Shown here piece by piece: positions 26,304-35,994 of a stretch of 64,000 nt of DNA. The position numbers and the translations under genes are program-made. The stretch is from contig NZ_AP025730.1 in NCBI RefSeq assembly GCF_023734135.1, forward strand, positions 806,001 to 870,000. Reading direction: 5' to 3'. Within the stretch, counting starts at the first letter, position 1. Each line of letters opens with the position of its first letter. The notes beneath the pieces were generated by a model that searched no databases, had not been told where the DNA came from, and was given only the letters and a program-made list of their open reading frames with translations. Origin of the DNA: Sphaerotilus microaerophilus (GTDB lineage Bacteria > Pseudomonadota > Gammaproteobacteria > Burkholderiales > Burkholderiaceae_C).

Positions 26304-27179
26304 ATGCCTACCCATGCGCCCACGCCCCCCGATCCCGGCTCTCCTGACCCTGTCCCTGCTTCCGCTCCTGCTGTCCCTGTGACAGAGCGTCCGTCCACCG
26401 CGGTACGGCCGCGCACGGCCATCGTCGCGGCGATGGCGCAGGAGCTGGCCGCGCTGCTGGCCCACCTTGATGGGGACTTCACCGTGCAGGCCCACGCCGG
26501 GCGACGCTTCCACGTCGGCAGGCTGCATGGCGAGCCGGTGGTGCTGGTGCTCTGCGGCATCGGCAAGGTGGCGGCGGCCACCACGGCGGTGCTGCTCGCC
26601 GAGCGATACGGTGTGCAGAGGCTGGTGTTCACCGGCGTGGCGGGGGGCTTGGCCCCCGGCGTGCGGGTGGGCGACGTGGTCGTGGCTGGCAGCCTGCTGC
26701 AGCACGACATGGACGCCTCCCCGCTGTTCCCGCGCTGGGAGGTGCCGCTCACCGGGCGCAGCGAATTCGCTGCCGATGCCCCGCTCAGCGAGGCCCTTGC
26801 CGCCGCCGCCGCCCAGGTCCTGGCCGAGCCGGGGCACTACGGTGCGGCCGGCCTCTCCGACGAGGTGCATGCCCTGGGCGTGCATGAGCCCGCTCTGCAC
26901 CAGGGCCTGATCGTCAGCGGGGACCGCTTCGTCTCCTCGGCGGGCGAGAGCGTGGCGCTGCAGGCGGCCCTGCCTGCCGCCCTGGCGGTGGAGATGGAGG
27001 GCGCCGCCCTGGCGCAGGTCTGCCATGACCTCGGCCTGCCCTTCGCGGTGCTGCGCACCATCTCCGACCGCGCCGATGACAGCGCGCACGTCGATTTCAT
27101 GCGCTTCATCGAGGTGGTGGCCTCGCACGCCAGCGCCGCGATCGTTGGGCGCTGGCTGCAGTCACTGCCCGGGCGCTGA
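26304..27179 (+). CDS. mtnN: 5'-methylthioadenosine/S-adenosylhomocysteine nucleosidase
   Basis: A purine nucleosidase that cleaves adenine from methylthioadenosine and S-adenosylhomocysteine, salvaging methionine and clearing SAM by-products. The core begins at about residue 37 (RTAIVAAMAQELAALL) and keeps VFTGVAGGLAPGVRVGDVVV, the substrate glutamate in VEMEGAALAQV, and the catalytic Asp in RTISDRADD. The first 36 residues are Pro/Ala-rich and absent from typical family members. A GTG at 26379 would give a shorter protein and is an alternative start. Confidence 0.88.
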   Translation: MPTHAPTPPDPGSPDPVPASAPAVPVTERPSTAVRPRTAIVAAMAQELAALLAHLDGDFTVQAHAGRRFHVGRLHGEPVVLVLCGIGKVAAATTAVLLAERYGVQRLVFTGVAGGLAPGVRVGDVVVAGSLLQHDMDASPLFPRWEVPLTGRSEFAADAPLSEALAAAAAQVLAEPGHYGAAGLSDEVHALGVHEPALHQGLIVSGDRFVSSAGESVALQAALPAALAVEMEGAALAQVCHDLGLPFAVLRTISDRADDSAHVDFMRFIEVVASHASAAIVGRWLQSLPGR

Positions 27180-27209
27180 AGCCCATCGCCCGGGGCGCGC
27201 GAACGCCGC

Positions 27210-28265
27210 TCAGCTGCGGCCTTCCTCCACCGCGTGGCAGGCGATGCGCACGCCGCCGAGCGTCTGCAGCGCCGGGCGCTCTTGCCGGCAGCGCGCGCTG
27301 GCCAGCGGACAGCGCGGGTGGAAGGAGCAGCCGCTGGGCGGATTGAGCGGATTGGGCACCTCGCCCTGCACGGGGGTGCGGGTCTGGCCCGTGCGCCGCA
27401 GGTCCGGAATCGCGTCCAGCAGCATGCGGGTGTACGGGTGGCGCGGCTCCTCGAAGAGCGCGCGCTTGTCGGCCAGCTCCACCAGCCGGCCCAGGTACAT
27501 CACGCCCACCTGGTCGGCCACGTGGCGCACCACCGCCAGGTTGTGCGAGATGAAGAGGTAAGTGAGCCCCCGCTCGCGCTGCAGGTCCTTCATGATGTTG
27601 AGGACCTGGGCCTGCACCGACACGTCCAGCGCCGAAGTGGGCTCGTCGCAGACCAGGAACTCCGGCCGCGTCGCCAGCGCCCGGGCGATCGAAATGCGCT
27701 GGCGCTGTCCGCCGGAGAACTGGTGCGGGAACTTGTCGACGTCGGCCGCCGCCAGGCCCACCGACTTCAGCAGCTCGCCCACCCGCTGCGTCAGCTCGCC
27801 GCGCTCGGTCGCCAGCCGGTGCTCCAGCAGCGGCTCGCCGACGATGTCCAGCACCTTCCAGCGCGGATTGAGGCTGGCGTAGGGGTCCTGGAAGATCATC
27901 TGCATGCGCCGGCGCAGGGTGCGCGCCTCGGCACCGGCAAAGCCGTGGGTGGTGTCCTGGCCGTCGAAGTGCACCGAGCCGGCCGAGGGCCGGTACAGGC
28001 CCACCAGCAGGCGGGCCACGGTGCTCTTGCCGCAGCCTGACTCGCCCACCAGGGCCAGCGTGCGCCCCCGCTCGATGGTGAAGCTCACGCCATCGACGGC
28101 ATGCACGAACTGGCGCGGCCGGCGCTCCAGTACGCGGTTCAACCAGGGGGCGGAGACGTCGAAGCGGCGCACCAGGTCGCGCACCTCGACCAGCGGGGGC
28201 GCCGAAGCGGCTGCCAGGGCCGTTGCAGAGATCGAAGTCATCGTCGTCGTCGATCCTGCGTTCAT
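27210..28265 (-). CDS. dppF: Dipeptide/oligopeptide ABC transporter ATP-binding protein (DppF/OppF type)
   Basis: A 351-residue cytoplasmic ATPase. Walker A is GESGCGKS, the signature [15 protein letters not shown], Walker [13 protein letters not shown]. The C-terminal oligopeptide-transporter extension has [17 protein letters not shown], with cysteines that in related proteins bind an iron-sulfur cluster. The ATG at 28263-28265 overlaps the dppD stop (ATGA); a second ATG at 28241 is possible. Last gene of the five-gene importer operon. Confidence 0.93.
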   Translation of the reverse strand: MNAGSTTTMTSISATALAAASAPPLVEVRDLVRRFDVSAPWLNRVLERRPRQFVHAVDGVSFTIERGRTLALVGESGCGKSTVARLLVGLYRPSAGSVHFDGQDTTHGFAGAEARTLRRRMQMIFQDPYASLNPRWKVLDIVGEPLLEHRLATERGELTQRVGELLKSVGLAAADVDKFPHQFSGGQRQRISIARALATRPEFLVCDEPTSALDVSVQAQVLNIMKDLQRERGLTYLFISHNLAVVRHVADQVGVMYLGRLVELADKRALFEEPRHPYTRMLLDAIPDLRRTGQTRTPVQGEVPNPLNPPSGCSFHPRCPLASARCRQERPALQTLGGVRIACHAVEEGRS

Positions 28266-29263
28266 GCCCGCTCCCCGCTCACGCCCACGCTCACGGGCAG
28301 CCAGCAGGCGGCCCGGGTGGCGCCGGCGTCGGCCAGTTCGGGGCGCTCGCGCTGGCAGCGCGCCACGGCCCGCTCGCAGCGCGGGTGGAAGGCGCAGCCG
28401 CTCGGGATGGCGTTCAGCCGCGGCATGGCGCCGTCGATCTGCAGCAGGCGCTCGCGGTCCTCGTGCATCGCGGGGATCGAGCCCATCAGGCCGACGGTGT
28501 AGGGGTGGGCGGAGCGGTGGATGATGTCCGCCACCGGGCCGATCTCGACGACGCGCCCGGCGTACATCACCGCCACGCGGTCGCTGGTCTCGGCGATCAC
28601 GCCCATGTCGTGCGTCACCAGCATCACCGCCGCGCCGTGGTCCTGGCACAGCCGCTTGAGCAGGGCAATGATCTGTGCCTGGATCGACACGTCCAGGGCG
28701 GTGGTCGGCTCGTCGGCCACGATCAGGCGCGGCTCGGCCGCCAGCGCCAGCGCGATGACCACCCGCTGCCGCATGCCGCCGGAGAACTGGTGCGGATAGT
28801 GGTCGATGCGGGCCTCGGCGGCCGGGATGCCGGTGTCCTGCAGCAGGCGGATGGCGCGCTCGCGGGCCTGCGCCTGGGACAGCGGCAGGTGGGTGCGGAT
28901 GGTCTCCACCAGCTGCTGGCCGACCGTGTACAGCGGGTTCAGCGAGGTCAGCGGGTCCTGGAAGATGGCGCCGATGCGCCGGCCGCGGATGCGCCGCATC
29001 GTCTCGGGCGGCAGCTGGTCGATGCGTTCGCCCTCCAGGCGGATCTCGCCCGCGGCGATGCGCCCGGGCGGCTCCAGCAGGCCGATGATCGCGGCGCCAG
29101 TGAGCGACTTGCCGGCGCCGGACTCGCCCACCACACCCAGCACCTCGCCGGCACGGATGTCGAAGGACACGTCATCCAGCGCGCGCAGCGTGCCGTGCCG
29201 AGTCGGGAACTCCACGCGCAGGTGGCGCACGTCGAGCAAGGGGGGCGGGGTGACGGCGCTCAT
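28262..29263 (-). CDS. dppD: Dipeptide/oligopeptide ABC transporter ATP-binding protein (DppD/OppD type)
   Basis: A 333-residue partner ATPase. Walker A GESGAGKS, signature [16 protein letters not shown], Walker [14 protein letters not shown], and C-terminal [14 protein letters not shown] with the cluster-type cysteines. It overlaps dppC upstream and dppF downstream by ATGA each. The heterodimer with DppF powers peptide import. Confidence 0.93.
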   Translation of the reverse strand: MSAVTPPPLLDVRHLRVEFPTRHGTLRALDDVSFDIRAGEVLGVVGESGAGKSLTGAAIIGLLEPPGRIAAGEIRLEGERIDQLPPETMRRIRGRRIGAIFQDPLTSLNPLYTVGQQLVETIRTHLPLSQAQARERAIRLLQDTGIPAAEARIDHYPHQFSGGMRQRVVIALALAAEPRLIVADEPTTALDVSIQAQIIALLKRLCQDHGAAVMLVTHDMGVIAETSDRVAVMYAGRVVEIGPVADIIHRSAHPYTVGLMGSIPAMHEDRERLLQIDGAMPRLNAIPSGCAFHPRCERAVARCQRERPELADAGATRAACWLPVSVGVSGERA

Positions 29264-30171
29264 CTCAGACGGGGATTCAGTGCATCGCGCAGCCAGTCGC
29301 CCAGCAGGTTCACCGACAGGGCGATCAGCACCAGCATCACGCCGGGGAAGACGGTGATCCACCACTCGCCGGAGAAGAGGAAGTCGTTGCCCACGCGGAT
29401 CAGCGTGCCCAGCGAGGGCTGGGTGGGCGGCACGCCCACGCCGAGGAAGGACAGCGTGGCCTCGGTGATGATGGCGAGCGCCACCTGGATGGTGGCCAGC
29501 ACCAGCACCGGGCCGGTCACGTTGGGCAGCACGTGGCGGAACATGATGCGCAGCGGGTGCACGCCGATCACGCGCGCCGCCTGCACGTACTCCTTGTTGC
29601 GCTCCACCAGCGTGGAGCCGCGCACCGTGCGCGCGTACTGCACCCAGTAGCTCAGCGAGATGGCGATGATCAGCACCGCGAAAGCCAGGTGCTCCGCCGC
29701 CTCGGGGAACATCGCGCGGCCGGCGCCGTCAATGAGCAGCGCGATCAGGATCGGCGGGAACGACAGCATCACGTCGCACACCCGCATGATGAAGGCGTCC
29801 ACTCGCCCGCCGACGAAGCCGGCCAGCAGGCCCAGGCCGACGCCCACCACCACCGACAGCAGCACCGACACACCGCCCACGAACAGCGAAATGCGCGCGC
29901 CGTACATCAGCGCCGAGAGGATGTCGCGGCCCTGGTCGTCGGTGCCCAGCAGGTAGCGGGCCTGGCCGCCCTCCTCCCAGGCCGGGGGCAGGCGGGCGTC
30001 CGACAGCTCCAGCGTGGCCAGGTCGAAGGGGTTGTGCGGCGCCACCCAGCCGGCGAAGACGGCGCAGAAGACGCAGACGGCGGCCACCAGCGCGGCGCCG
30101 ATCGCCACCGGCGAGTGGCGGAAGCTGTACCAGACGTCGCCGGCAAAGAAGCGTTGCAGGGCAGCTTTCAT
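29260..30171 (-). CDS. dppC: Dipeptide/oligopeptide ABC transporter permease (DppC type)
   Basis: A 303-residue inner-membrane protein with an N-terminal helix (VAIGAALVAAVCVFCAVFAGW), the GTDDQGRDILSALMYGARISL segment diagnostic of the DppC/OppC family, and five further helices. The coupling EAA loop is EYVQAARVIGVHPLRIMFRHVLPN. It lies 43 bases after dppB. Confidence 0.93.
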   Translation of the reverse strand: MKAALQRFFAGDVWYSFRHSPVAIGAALVAAVCVFCAVFAGWVAPHNPFDLATLELSDARLPPAWEEGGQARYLLGTDDQGRDILSALMYGARISLFVGGVSVLLSVVVGVGLGLLAGFVGGRVDAFIMRVCDVMLSFPPILIALLIDGAGRAMFPEAAEHLAFAVLIIAISLSYWVQYARTVRGSTLVERNKEYVQAARVIGVHPLRIMFRHVLPNVTGPVLVLATIQVALAIITEATLSFLGVGVPPTQPSLGTLIRVGNDFLFSGEWWITVFPGVMLVLIALSVNLLGDWLRDALNPRLR

Positions 30172-30214
30172 GGGCGGGACGAAGCCAGTGGGGCGTCAGG
30201 ACGTCGGCAGCGCA

Positions 30215-31201
30215 TCAGCCGTGGCCTCCGGTGCCGCCCTCGATGCGCAGGCGCGGGTCGACCGCGAAGTACAGCAGGTCCACCACCAGGTTGATGACCA
30301 CGAAGATCAGCGCGATCAGGCAGAGGTAGGCCGCCATCACGGGGATGTCGGCGAACTGCACCGCCTGGATGAACAGCAGCCCCATGCCGGGCCACTGGAA
30401 CACCGTCTCGGTGATGATCGCGAAGGCGATCAGCGAGCCCAGCTGCAGCCCGGTGATGGTGATCACCGGCACCATGGTGTTCTTCAGCGCGTGGCCGAAG
30501 TACACCGCGCGGTCGCTCAGGCCGCGGGCGCGGGCGAACTTGATGTAGTCGCTGCGCAGCACCTCCAGCATCTCCGCGCGCACCAGCCGCAGGATGAGCG
30601 CGAGCTGGAAGATCGACAGCGTGACCGCCGGCAGCACCAGGTGCTTCCAGCCGTCGAGCGTCAGGAAACCGGTGCTCCAGCCACCGAGGCGCACCACCTC
30701 GCCGCGGCCGAAGCTGGGCAGCACGCCCAGCGTCACCGCGAACACCAGGATCAGCAGGATGCCGATCAGGAAGGTGGGCAGCGACACGCCCAGCAGCGAC
30801 GCCATCATCACCACCTGGGCCAGCCAGCGCCCGCGCCGCAACGCGGCGTACACGCCCAGCGGGATGCCCACCACCAGCGCGATCACCGCGGCGGTGAGCG
30901 CCAGCTCCAGCGTGGCCGGGAAGCGCTCGGCGATCAGTGCCGAGACCTTGCGCCCCTGGCGCAGGCTCATGCCGAACTCGCCCTGCACCGCGTTGCCGAC
31001 GAAGGCGGCGAACTGCACCGGGAACGGCTGATCCAGCCCCAGGCTGGAGCGCAGCGCGGCACGGTCCTCGGCGGTGGCGTCCTGCCCGAGCAGGTTGGTG
31101 ACCGGGTCCCCCACATACTGGAACAGCATGAAGGCGATGAAGGCCACCGCCAGCATCACGGCCAGCGCTTGCGCCAGCCGGCGCAGGATGAAAGCGAGCA
31201 T
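30215..31201 (-). CDS. dppB: Dipeptide/oligopeptide ABC transporter permease (DppB type)
   Basis: A 328-residue inner-membrane protein. It opens MLAFILRRLAQALAVMLAVAF as DppB/OppB permeases do; the family loop GLDQPFPVQFAAFVGNAVQGEFGMSL follows. The coupling motif is DYIKFARARGLSDRAVYFGHALKN. Six helices are predicted. It lies 10 bases after the binding-protein gene. Confidence 0.93.
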   Translation of the reverse strand: MLAFILRRLAQALAVMLAVAFIAFMLFQYVGDPVTNLLGQDATAEDRAALRSSLGLDQPFPVQFAAFVGNAVQGEFGMSLRQGRKVSALIAERFPATLELALTAAVIALVVGIPLGVYAALRRGRWLAQVVMMASLLGVSLPTFLIGILLILVFAVTLGVLPSFGRGEVVRLGGWSTGFLTLDGWKHLVLPAVTLSIFQLALILRLVRAEMLEVLRSDYIKFARARGLSDRAVYFGHALKNTMVPVITITGLQLGSLIAFAIITETVFQWPGMGLLFIQAVQFADIPVMAAYLCLIALIFVVINLVVDLLYFAVDPRLRIEGGTGGHG

Positions 31202-31211
31202 GCGAGGCCGG

Positions 31212-32786
31212 TCAGTTCACCTTCACCAGACGCATCTCGATGCGGTTGTCGGCCCGGTGCACCATGTCGATGTTCTTCTTCACGGCCCAGGGGATCACCT
31301 GGTTGTGCAGCGGGATGTGCGAGACGTCCTGGTGGCTGAGCAGCAGGGCCTGCTCGATCAGGTCGTTGCGGTTCTTCTGGTCGACTTCCTTCTTGATGCG
31401 CTCGACCAGCGCGTCCATCTGCGGGTTGCTGTAGCGCCCGACGTTGTAGTTGCCATCGCCCTGCGCGCCCAGCGAGCGCACCAGCGACTGCAGGGAGTAC
31501 AGCGCGTCGAAGGTCGGCACGCCCCAGCCCAGCATGTAGATGCTGGCCTCGTAGCGCTGGATCATCGGGAAGTAGGTGGTCAGCGGCAGGGTGCGCAGCT
31601 TGGCCTTCACGCCGATCTTGGCCCACATCGCGGCCACCGCCTGGCAGATCTCCTCGTCGTTGATGTAGCGGTTGTTCGGGCAGGCGAAGTCCACCTCGAA
31701 GCCCTGCGCGTAGCCGGCGTCGGCCAGCAGCTTCTTCGCTGCCTCGACGTCATAGGGCCAGCGCACGTCGGCCCTCTTGGTCCAGCCATTTACCTGGGGC
31801 GCGATCAGCGTGCCCGTGGGCTGCGCCAGGCCGCGCATCGTGGTCTTGGCGATCGCCTGCACGTCGATGGCCTGGTAGAGCGCACGGCGGACCTTGAGGT
31901 CCTTCAGGGGGTTCTTGCCCTTGATGTTGCTGCCCGGCAGTTCGTCGCGGAACTGGTCCATGCCGAAGAAGATGGTGCGGTTCTCGGCGCCGTCGAGCAC
32001 CTTCAGGTTGCTGGCGTTGCGCAGGCGCGGCAGGTCGGCCGGCGAGGGGTCCAGCACCATGTCGACCTCGCCCGACAGCAGGGCGGCCACGCGGGTGGCC
32101 TCCGACTTGATGGGCGTGTAGACGACCTCGGTGACGTTGCCTTCCATCTTGCCCCACCAGTTGGGGTTCTTCGCCAGCACCAGCTTGACGTCCTGCTCCC
32201 AGCTCTTGAGCACATACGGCCCGGTGCCGTTGGCGTTGCGGTGGGCGAAGTTCTCGTCCTTGGTCTTGGCGTCCTTGGGTTCGACCGACTTGTTCTTCTC
32301 GGACCAGTCCCGGTCCATCATGCGCAGCTCGGTGAGCTGGCGCAGCAGCACCGGGTTGGGCGCCTTGGTGAAGATGTCCACCGTCAGGTCGTCGACCTTG
32401 ACCACGCGGTCGATGCCCTGGGTGTAGACGCCGTAGTTGGAGGTCTTGGCCATCGCGCGGTTGAGCGAGAAGACCACGTCGTCGGCGTTGAAGGCCGCAC
32501 CATCGTGGAACTTCACGTTCGGCCGCAGGCTGATGCGCACCTGCGTGGGGCTGACCTGCTTGGAGCCGGTGGCCAGCATCGGCTCCAGCGCGAAGGTGCG
32601 GCTGTTGTAATAGAACAGCGACTCGTACACCGCCGCGTGCACCCCGTTGCCCAGCGCGTTGTTCTGCGAGTGCACGTCCCAGGTCGGGATGTCGCTGGCG
32701 CTGGCCCACTTGAAGGTGGCGGCGCTGGCGCTGCCGGCGGCGGTGCAGGCGGCCAGGGCCGCGGCGAAGGCGATGCGATGGATCAT
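31212..32786 (-). CDS. dppA: Peptide-binding protein of the ABC transporter (DppA type)
   Basis: A 524-residue periplasmic solute-binding protein, family 5. The signal peptide covers about residues 1-22 (ending SASA). The mature part opens TFKWASASDIPTWDVHSQNN and carries the conserved VRISLRPNVKFHDGAAFNADDVVFSLNRA signature. The start at 32786 follows an upstream purine-rich patch; a far longer frame runs on through the neighbouring peptidase gene but is an antisense-like artefact of high GC. First gene of the operon dppA-B-C-D-F. Substrate specificity (dipeptide, longer peptide, nickel or other) cannot be told. Confidence 0.92.
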   Translation of the reverse strand: MIHRIAFAAALAACTAAGSASAATFKWASASDIPTWDVHSQNNALGNGVHAAVYESLFYYNSRTFALEPMLATGSKQVSPTQVRISLRPNVKFHDGAAFNADDVVFSLNRAMAKTSNYGVYTQGIDRVVKVDDLTVDIFTKAPNPVLLRQLTELRMMDRDWSEKNKSVEPKDAKTKDENFAHRNANGTGPYVLKSWEQDVKLVLAKNPNWWGKMEGNVTEVVYTPIKSEATRVAALLSGEVDMVLDPSPADLPRLRNASNLKVLDGAENRTIFFGMDQFRDELPGSNIKGKNPLKDLKVRRALYQAIDVQAIAKTTMRGLAQPTGTLIAPQVNGWTKRADVRWPYDVEAAKKLLADAGYAQGFEVDFACPNNRYINDEEICQAVAAMWAKIGVKAKLRTLPLTTYFPMIQRYEASIYMLGWGVPTFDALYSLQSLVRSLGAQGDGNYNVGRYSNPQMDALVERIKKEVDQKNRNDLIEQALLLSHQDVSHIPLHNQVIPWAVKKNIDMVHRADNRIEMRLVKVN

Positions 32787-32820
32787 GGGCAGGCTTCGAG
32801 TCTCAGGGTGAAAACGAACA

Positions 32821-32846
32821 CGCCACGCGGTGTACAGCGCGTGGCG
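32821..32846 (-). terminator. Hairpin between peptidase gene and dppA
   Basis: CGCCACGCG (32821-32829) and CGCGTGGCG (32838-32846) form a 9-bp stem with an 8-base loop. Leftwards it is followed by TGTTCGTTTT. It could end transcription from the peptidase gene, or act in the dppA leader as an attenuator. Confidence 0.45.
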
Positions 32847-32872
32847 CCCAAGTGTGACCGGATCGTAAACCA

Positions 32873-32889
32873 GTGCACGAATCGTGCAC
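32873..32889. promoter_or_regulatory. 17-base perfect palindrome upstream of dppA
   Basis: GTGCACGA, a central A, then TCGTGCAC: eight matched bases on each side. It lies 87-103 bases before the dppA start, in the only gap long enough for the operon's promoter, so it is a likely operator. The regulator is not identified. Confidence 0.6.
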
Positions 32890-32959
32890 ATCCTGCCGTG
32901 CAAGGCATTGCTCTGGCCATGGCGTGCGCGCCATGTCACGGCGGTGGGCCGCGGCGCGC

Positions 32960-34459
32960 TCAGGGGTGCGCCGCGAGCACCTGCGCCACCGCGGCGGTGA
33001 GCCGGCGGGCGTAGTCCAGGTGCAGGAACTCGTTGGGCCCGTGCGCGTTGCTCTTCGGGCCCAGCACGCCGCAGACCATCATCTGAGCGGCCGGGAAGCC
33101 CTGCTGCAGCAGGTTCATCAGCGGGATCGTGCCGCCCTGGCCAACGTAGCCCAGCGGGGCGTCCCAGTGCGCCAGCGAGGCGGCCTGCATCGCCGTTTCC
33201 AGCCAGGGGCTGAGGGTCGGCGCATTCCAGCCGGTGGCGCCCTCCGCACCAGCACGCCCGTCGGGCTGGAAGGTCACGCGGGCGTTGTAGGGCGCATCGG
33301 CCTCCAGCAGTGCCTTCAGTTCGAGCGCGGCGCGCGGGCCGTCCACCAGCGGGGGCAGGCGTAGGCTGAGCTTGAAGGCGGTCCAGGGCCGCAGCACGTT
33401 GCCGGCCTGGCCGATCGCCGGCAGGCCGTCCGCGCCGGTGACCGACAGCGTGGGCCGCCAGGTGCGGTTGAGCAGCGCCTCGACCGGGTCGGTGGTGGTG
33501 GGCAGGGTCGGGCCGCCGTCGGCGCCGCAGGCCCAGGGCTGGCTGCGCCAGGCGGCCTCGCCGAGGATGGCGGCGGTCGCACGGGCCTGGCCGAGCCGGT
33601 CGGCGGGGATCTCGCAGTGCAGGCTGGCGGGCAGCAGGTGGCCGGTGGCGCTGTCCTCCAGGCGGTCGAGCAGGTGGCGCAGGATGCGGAAGCTCGACGG
33701 CACCACACCGCTGGCGTCGCCGGAGTGCACGCCCTCGGCGAGGATCTCCACCTTGAGCGCGCCTGTGACGTTGCCGCGCAGCGAGGTGGTGAGCCACAGC
33801 TGGTCGTAGTTGCCCGCGCCGGAGTCGAGGCAGACCACCAGGCTGACCTGGCCGAGGCGCTCGCGCAGCGCATCCAGGTAGGGTGGCAGGTCGCCCGAGC
33901 CGCTTTCCTCGCAGGTCTCGATCAGGCCGACGATGCGCGGGTGCGTGGCGCCCTGGGCCTGCAGCGCCCGCACCGCGGCGATGGCCGCGTAGACCGCGTA
34001 GCCGTCGTCGGCGCCACCGCGGCCGTAGAGCTTGCCGTCCTCGATCTTGGGCGTCCAGGGGCCGAGGTCGCTGCGCCAGCCGCTGAACTCGGGCTGCTTG
34101 TCGAGGTGGCCGTAGACCAGCACGGTGGGCGCGCTGGCGGCATCCGGCTCGGGGCGGGTGGCGGCGATCTCGAAGAACAGCAGGGGCGTGCGCGGCTGGC
34201 CGCGCTCGTCGTTCAGACGCACGATCTCCAGCGTCAGGCCGCGCACCTGTTGGGCCTGCACCCAGTCGGCGGCGCGCCGCACCACCTGCTCGATGTGGCC
34301 GTGCTGCCGCCAGTCGGGGTCGAACATTGGGCTCTTGGCCGGGATGGCGATGTAGTCGACCAGCTGCGCGACGATCTGCTCGTCCCAGGCGCGAGCGCTG
34401 TGCGCGGCCAGCGCGGCGGTGTCGAGGGCGGGCAGCTTCAGGCGTTCGGGGGCGTTCAT
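32960..34459 (-). CDS. M20 family metallopeptidase (dipeptidase-like)
   Basis: A 499-residue zinc peptidase. Metal-ligand motifs of the M20 clan are seen: VLVYGHLDKQP (His, Asp), GRGGADDGYA (bridging Asp), ETCEESGSGD (Glu pair), CLDSGAGNYD and a late His in AHGPNEFLH. A lid domain lies between about 210 and 370. It starts at 34457-34459. It directly precedes the peptide importer on the same strand, so it probably splits the imported peptides; the exact peptide preference is unknown. No signal peptide, so it is cytoplasmic. Confidence 0.9.
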   Translation of the reverse strand: MNAPERLKLPALDTAALAAHSARAWDEQIVAQLVDYIAIPAKSPMFDPDWRQHGHIEQVVRRAADWVQAQQVRGLTLEIVRLNDERGQPRTPLLFFEIAATRPEPDAASAPTVLVYGHLDKQPEFSGWRSDLGPWTPKIEDGKLYGRGGADDGYAVYAAIAAVRALQAQGATHPRIVGLIETCEESGSGDLPPYLDALRERLGQVSLVVCLDSGAGNYDQLWLTTSLRGNVTGALKVEILAEGVHSGDASGVVPSSFRILRHLLDRLEDSATGHLLPASLHCEIPADRLGQARATAAILGEAAWRSQPWACGADGGPTLPTTTDPVEALLNRTWRPTLSVTGADGLPAIGQAGNVLRPWTAFKLSLRLPPLVDGPRAALELKALLEADAPYNARVTFQPDGRAGAEGATGWNAPTLSPWLETAMQAASLAHWDAPLGYVGQGGTIPLMNLLQQGFPAAQMMVCGVLGPKSNAHGPNEFLHLDYARRLTAAVAQVLAAHP

Positions 34460-34564
34460 GGCGGGCAGACTCCTGGGCAACCGATGCGGCGTGACCCGCA
34501 CGGGGCATCCAGTTTAGGCCGCCAGGCCCGGGCATGCCGACATGTCGACATGCCGAAGGCCTCG

Positions 34565-35125
34565 TCAGTGCCAGGCGTGGTCCAGCAGGCGCGGCAGGCG
34601 TGCCACCTGGGCGATCAGGCCGTCCGGCAGGCCGCGGCCGGTCAGGGTGCCTGCGGCATGCCAGCGGGCTTCACAGCCGCCGTCGCGGCGGCGCTTGAGC
34701 TGCAGGGTCAGTGGCAGCTCGATGGCAGCGTGGTCGTCGCGTTGCAGCACCGTGGTGGTGTCGGCGCTGGCGCCCATCACCAGCCAGAGGTGGCCGGCGT
34801 CGCGCGGTTGCAGGGTGGCGAAGACGGGCCAGTCCAGCGCGGCGGCCGCGTCCCGCAGGTGGGCCAGGGCCCGGGCCAGGTCGACCGGGAGACGGCGGGC
34901 CGGGTGCTCATCGCCCACCGGATCACCGTCCATGGCCGCCAGGCTCACCAGCGACAGGCTGCTGGTCTGCCAGCACAGCCAGGGGGTGGCGTCGCGTGCA
35001 GGGCTGGCTGGCGAGGCGGGGTTCACTGCGGCCCGCCAGACGACGCGCGGCGGGGTGAACGCTGGCGCACTGAGCGTCGACGGCGCGCGCAGGGCGGAAA
35101 TTGGCGGGAGGGCGGCAGGCTGCAT
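34565..35125 (-). CDS. Protein of unknown function
   Basis: A 186-residue protein beginning MQPAALPPISAL, with GAGGAG upstream of the ATG at 35123-35125. It has a Pro/Ala-rich start of about 45 residues, then an alpha/beta-looking region (VDLARALAHLRDAAAALDWPVFATLQPRDAGHLWLVMG and LPLTLQLKRRRDGGCEARWHAAG). No signal peptide or membrane helix. I recognise no family. It ends about 105 bases before the peptidase gene on the same strand. Confidence 0.55.
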   Translation of the reverse strand: MQPAALPPISALRAPSTLSAPAFTPPRVVWRAAVNPASPASPARDATPWLCWQTSSLSLVSLAAMDGDPVGDEHPARRLPVDLARALAHLRDAAAALDWPVFATLQPRDAGHLWLVMGASADTTTVLQRDDHAAIELPLTLQLKRRRDGGCEARWHAAGTLTGRGLPDGLIAQVARLPRLLDHAWH

Positions 35126-35409
35126 CGGCGGACTCCTCGGTGGGTGGCTGCGGTAGGGATGCGAACGATGCGATCGGTCACGGGTGGCCACAGCAGGATG
35201 GGCGGATCCTGTGACGGCTTCACGACGCCCGCGTATCGGCGTGTAAGTTACGGGTCAGGCGAGCGGTGCGAAACCGCCCCCGGCCAGGGGGTGCATGACC
35301 CCGCTGACGTGGGCGGCGCACCGACGAACACGCTGCGGGGGCGGCTACATCTCGTCACGTAACGGTGCCGGCCCCGAGGGACTCAGGTCACCGTTGCGCC
35401 CGCAGCCCC

Positions 35410-35994
35410 TCAGCTGCGCTCGAACTTGAACACCGCCGTGCTGGCGAGCAGGTTCGGCAGCCGCTCCACCACGCGGCCCTCGTGCAGGCCAAAGGCTTCG
35501 AGGATGCGCAGGCCGCACTGGCCGGCCAGCACCTCGAAGTCGGCGAAGGTGCCCACGCGGATGTTGGGCGTGTCGTACCACTGGTAGGGCAGGGCCTTGG
35601 TCACCGGCATGCGCCCGCGCAGCACGCTCAGCCGGTTGGGCCAGTGGGCGAAGTTGGGAAAGCTGACGATGCCGATGCGGCCCACGCGCGCGGTCTCGCG
35701 CAGCATGGCCTCGGTGTTGCGCAGGTTCTGCAGCGTGTCGAGCTGCAGCACGACGTCGAAGCTGTCGTCCTCGAAGATGGCCAGGCCCTCCTCGAGGTTG
35801 AGCTGCAGCACGCTGACGCCGCGCTGGATGCACTCCAGCACCTTGGCGTCATCGAGCTCGATGCCGTAGCCGCTGCAGCCCTGCTGCTGCACCAGGCGTG
35901 CCAGCAGCACGCCGCCGCCGCAGCCCAGGTCCAGCACCTTGGCGCCCTGCGGCACCAGACGCGCGATGGCGTCGATCGACGAGGCGGGCTTCAT
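35410..35994 (-). CDS. metW: Methionine biosynthesis protein MetW (methyltransferase fold)
   Basis: A 194-residue protein with a SAM-binding class I methyltransferase fold: motif [13 protein letters not shown], motif II GIELDD, and the MetW-typical [36 protein letters not shown]. It overlaps the metX stop by ATGA. In several proteobacteria MetW is required with MetX for methionine synthesis and raises MetX activity; that is known for the family, not shown here. Confidence 0.95.
   Translation of the reverse strand: MKPASSIDAIARLVPQGAKVLDLGCGGGVLLARLVQQQGCSGYGIELDDAKVLECIQRGVSVLQLNLEEGLAIFEDDSFDVVLQLDTLQNLRNTEAMLRETARVGRIGIVSFPNFAHWPNRLSVLRGRMPVTKALPYQWYDTPNIRVGTFADFEVLAGQCGLRILEAFGLHEGRVVERLPNLLASTAVFKFERS

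Noticed and set aside
32787..34535. Upstream in-frame extension of dppA across the peptidase gene
   Set aside because: The extension is an out-of-frame reading of the M20 gene. The dppA signal peptide marks its true start.
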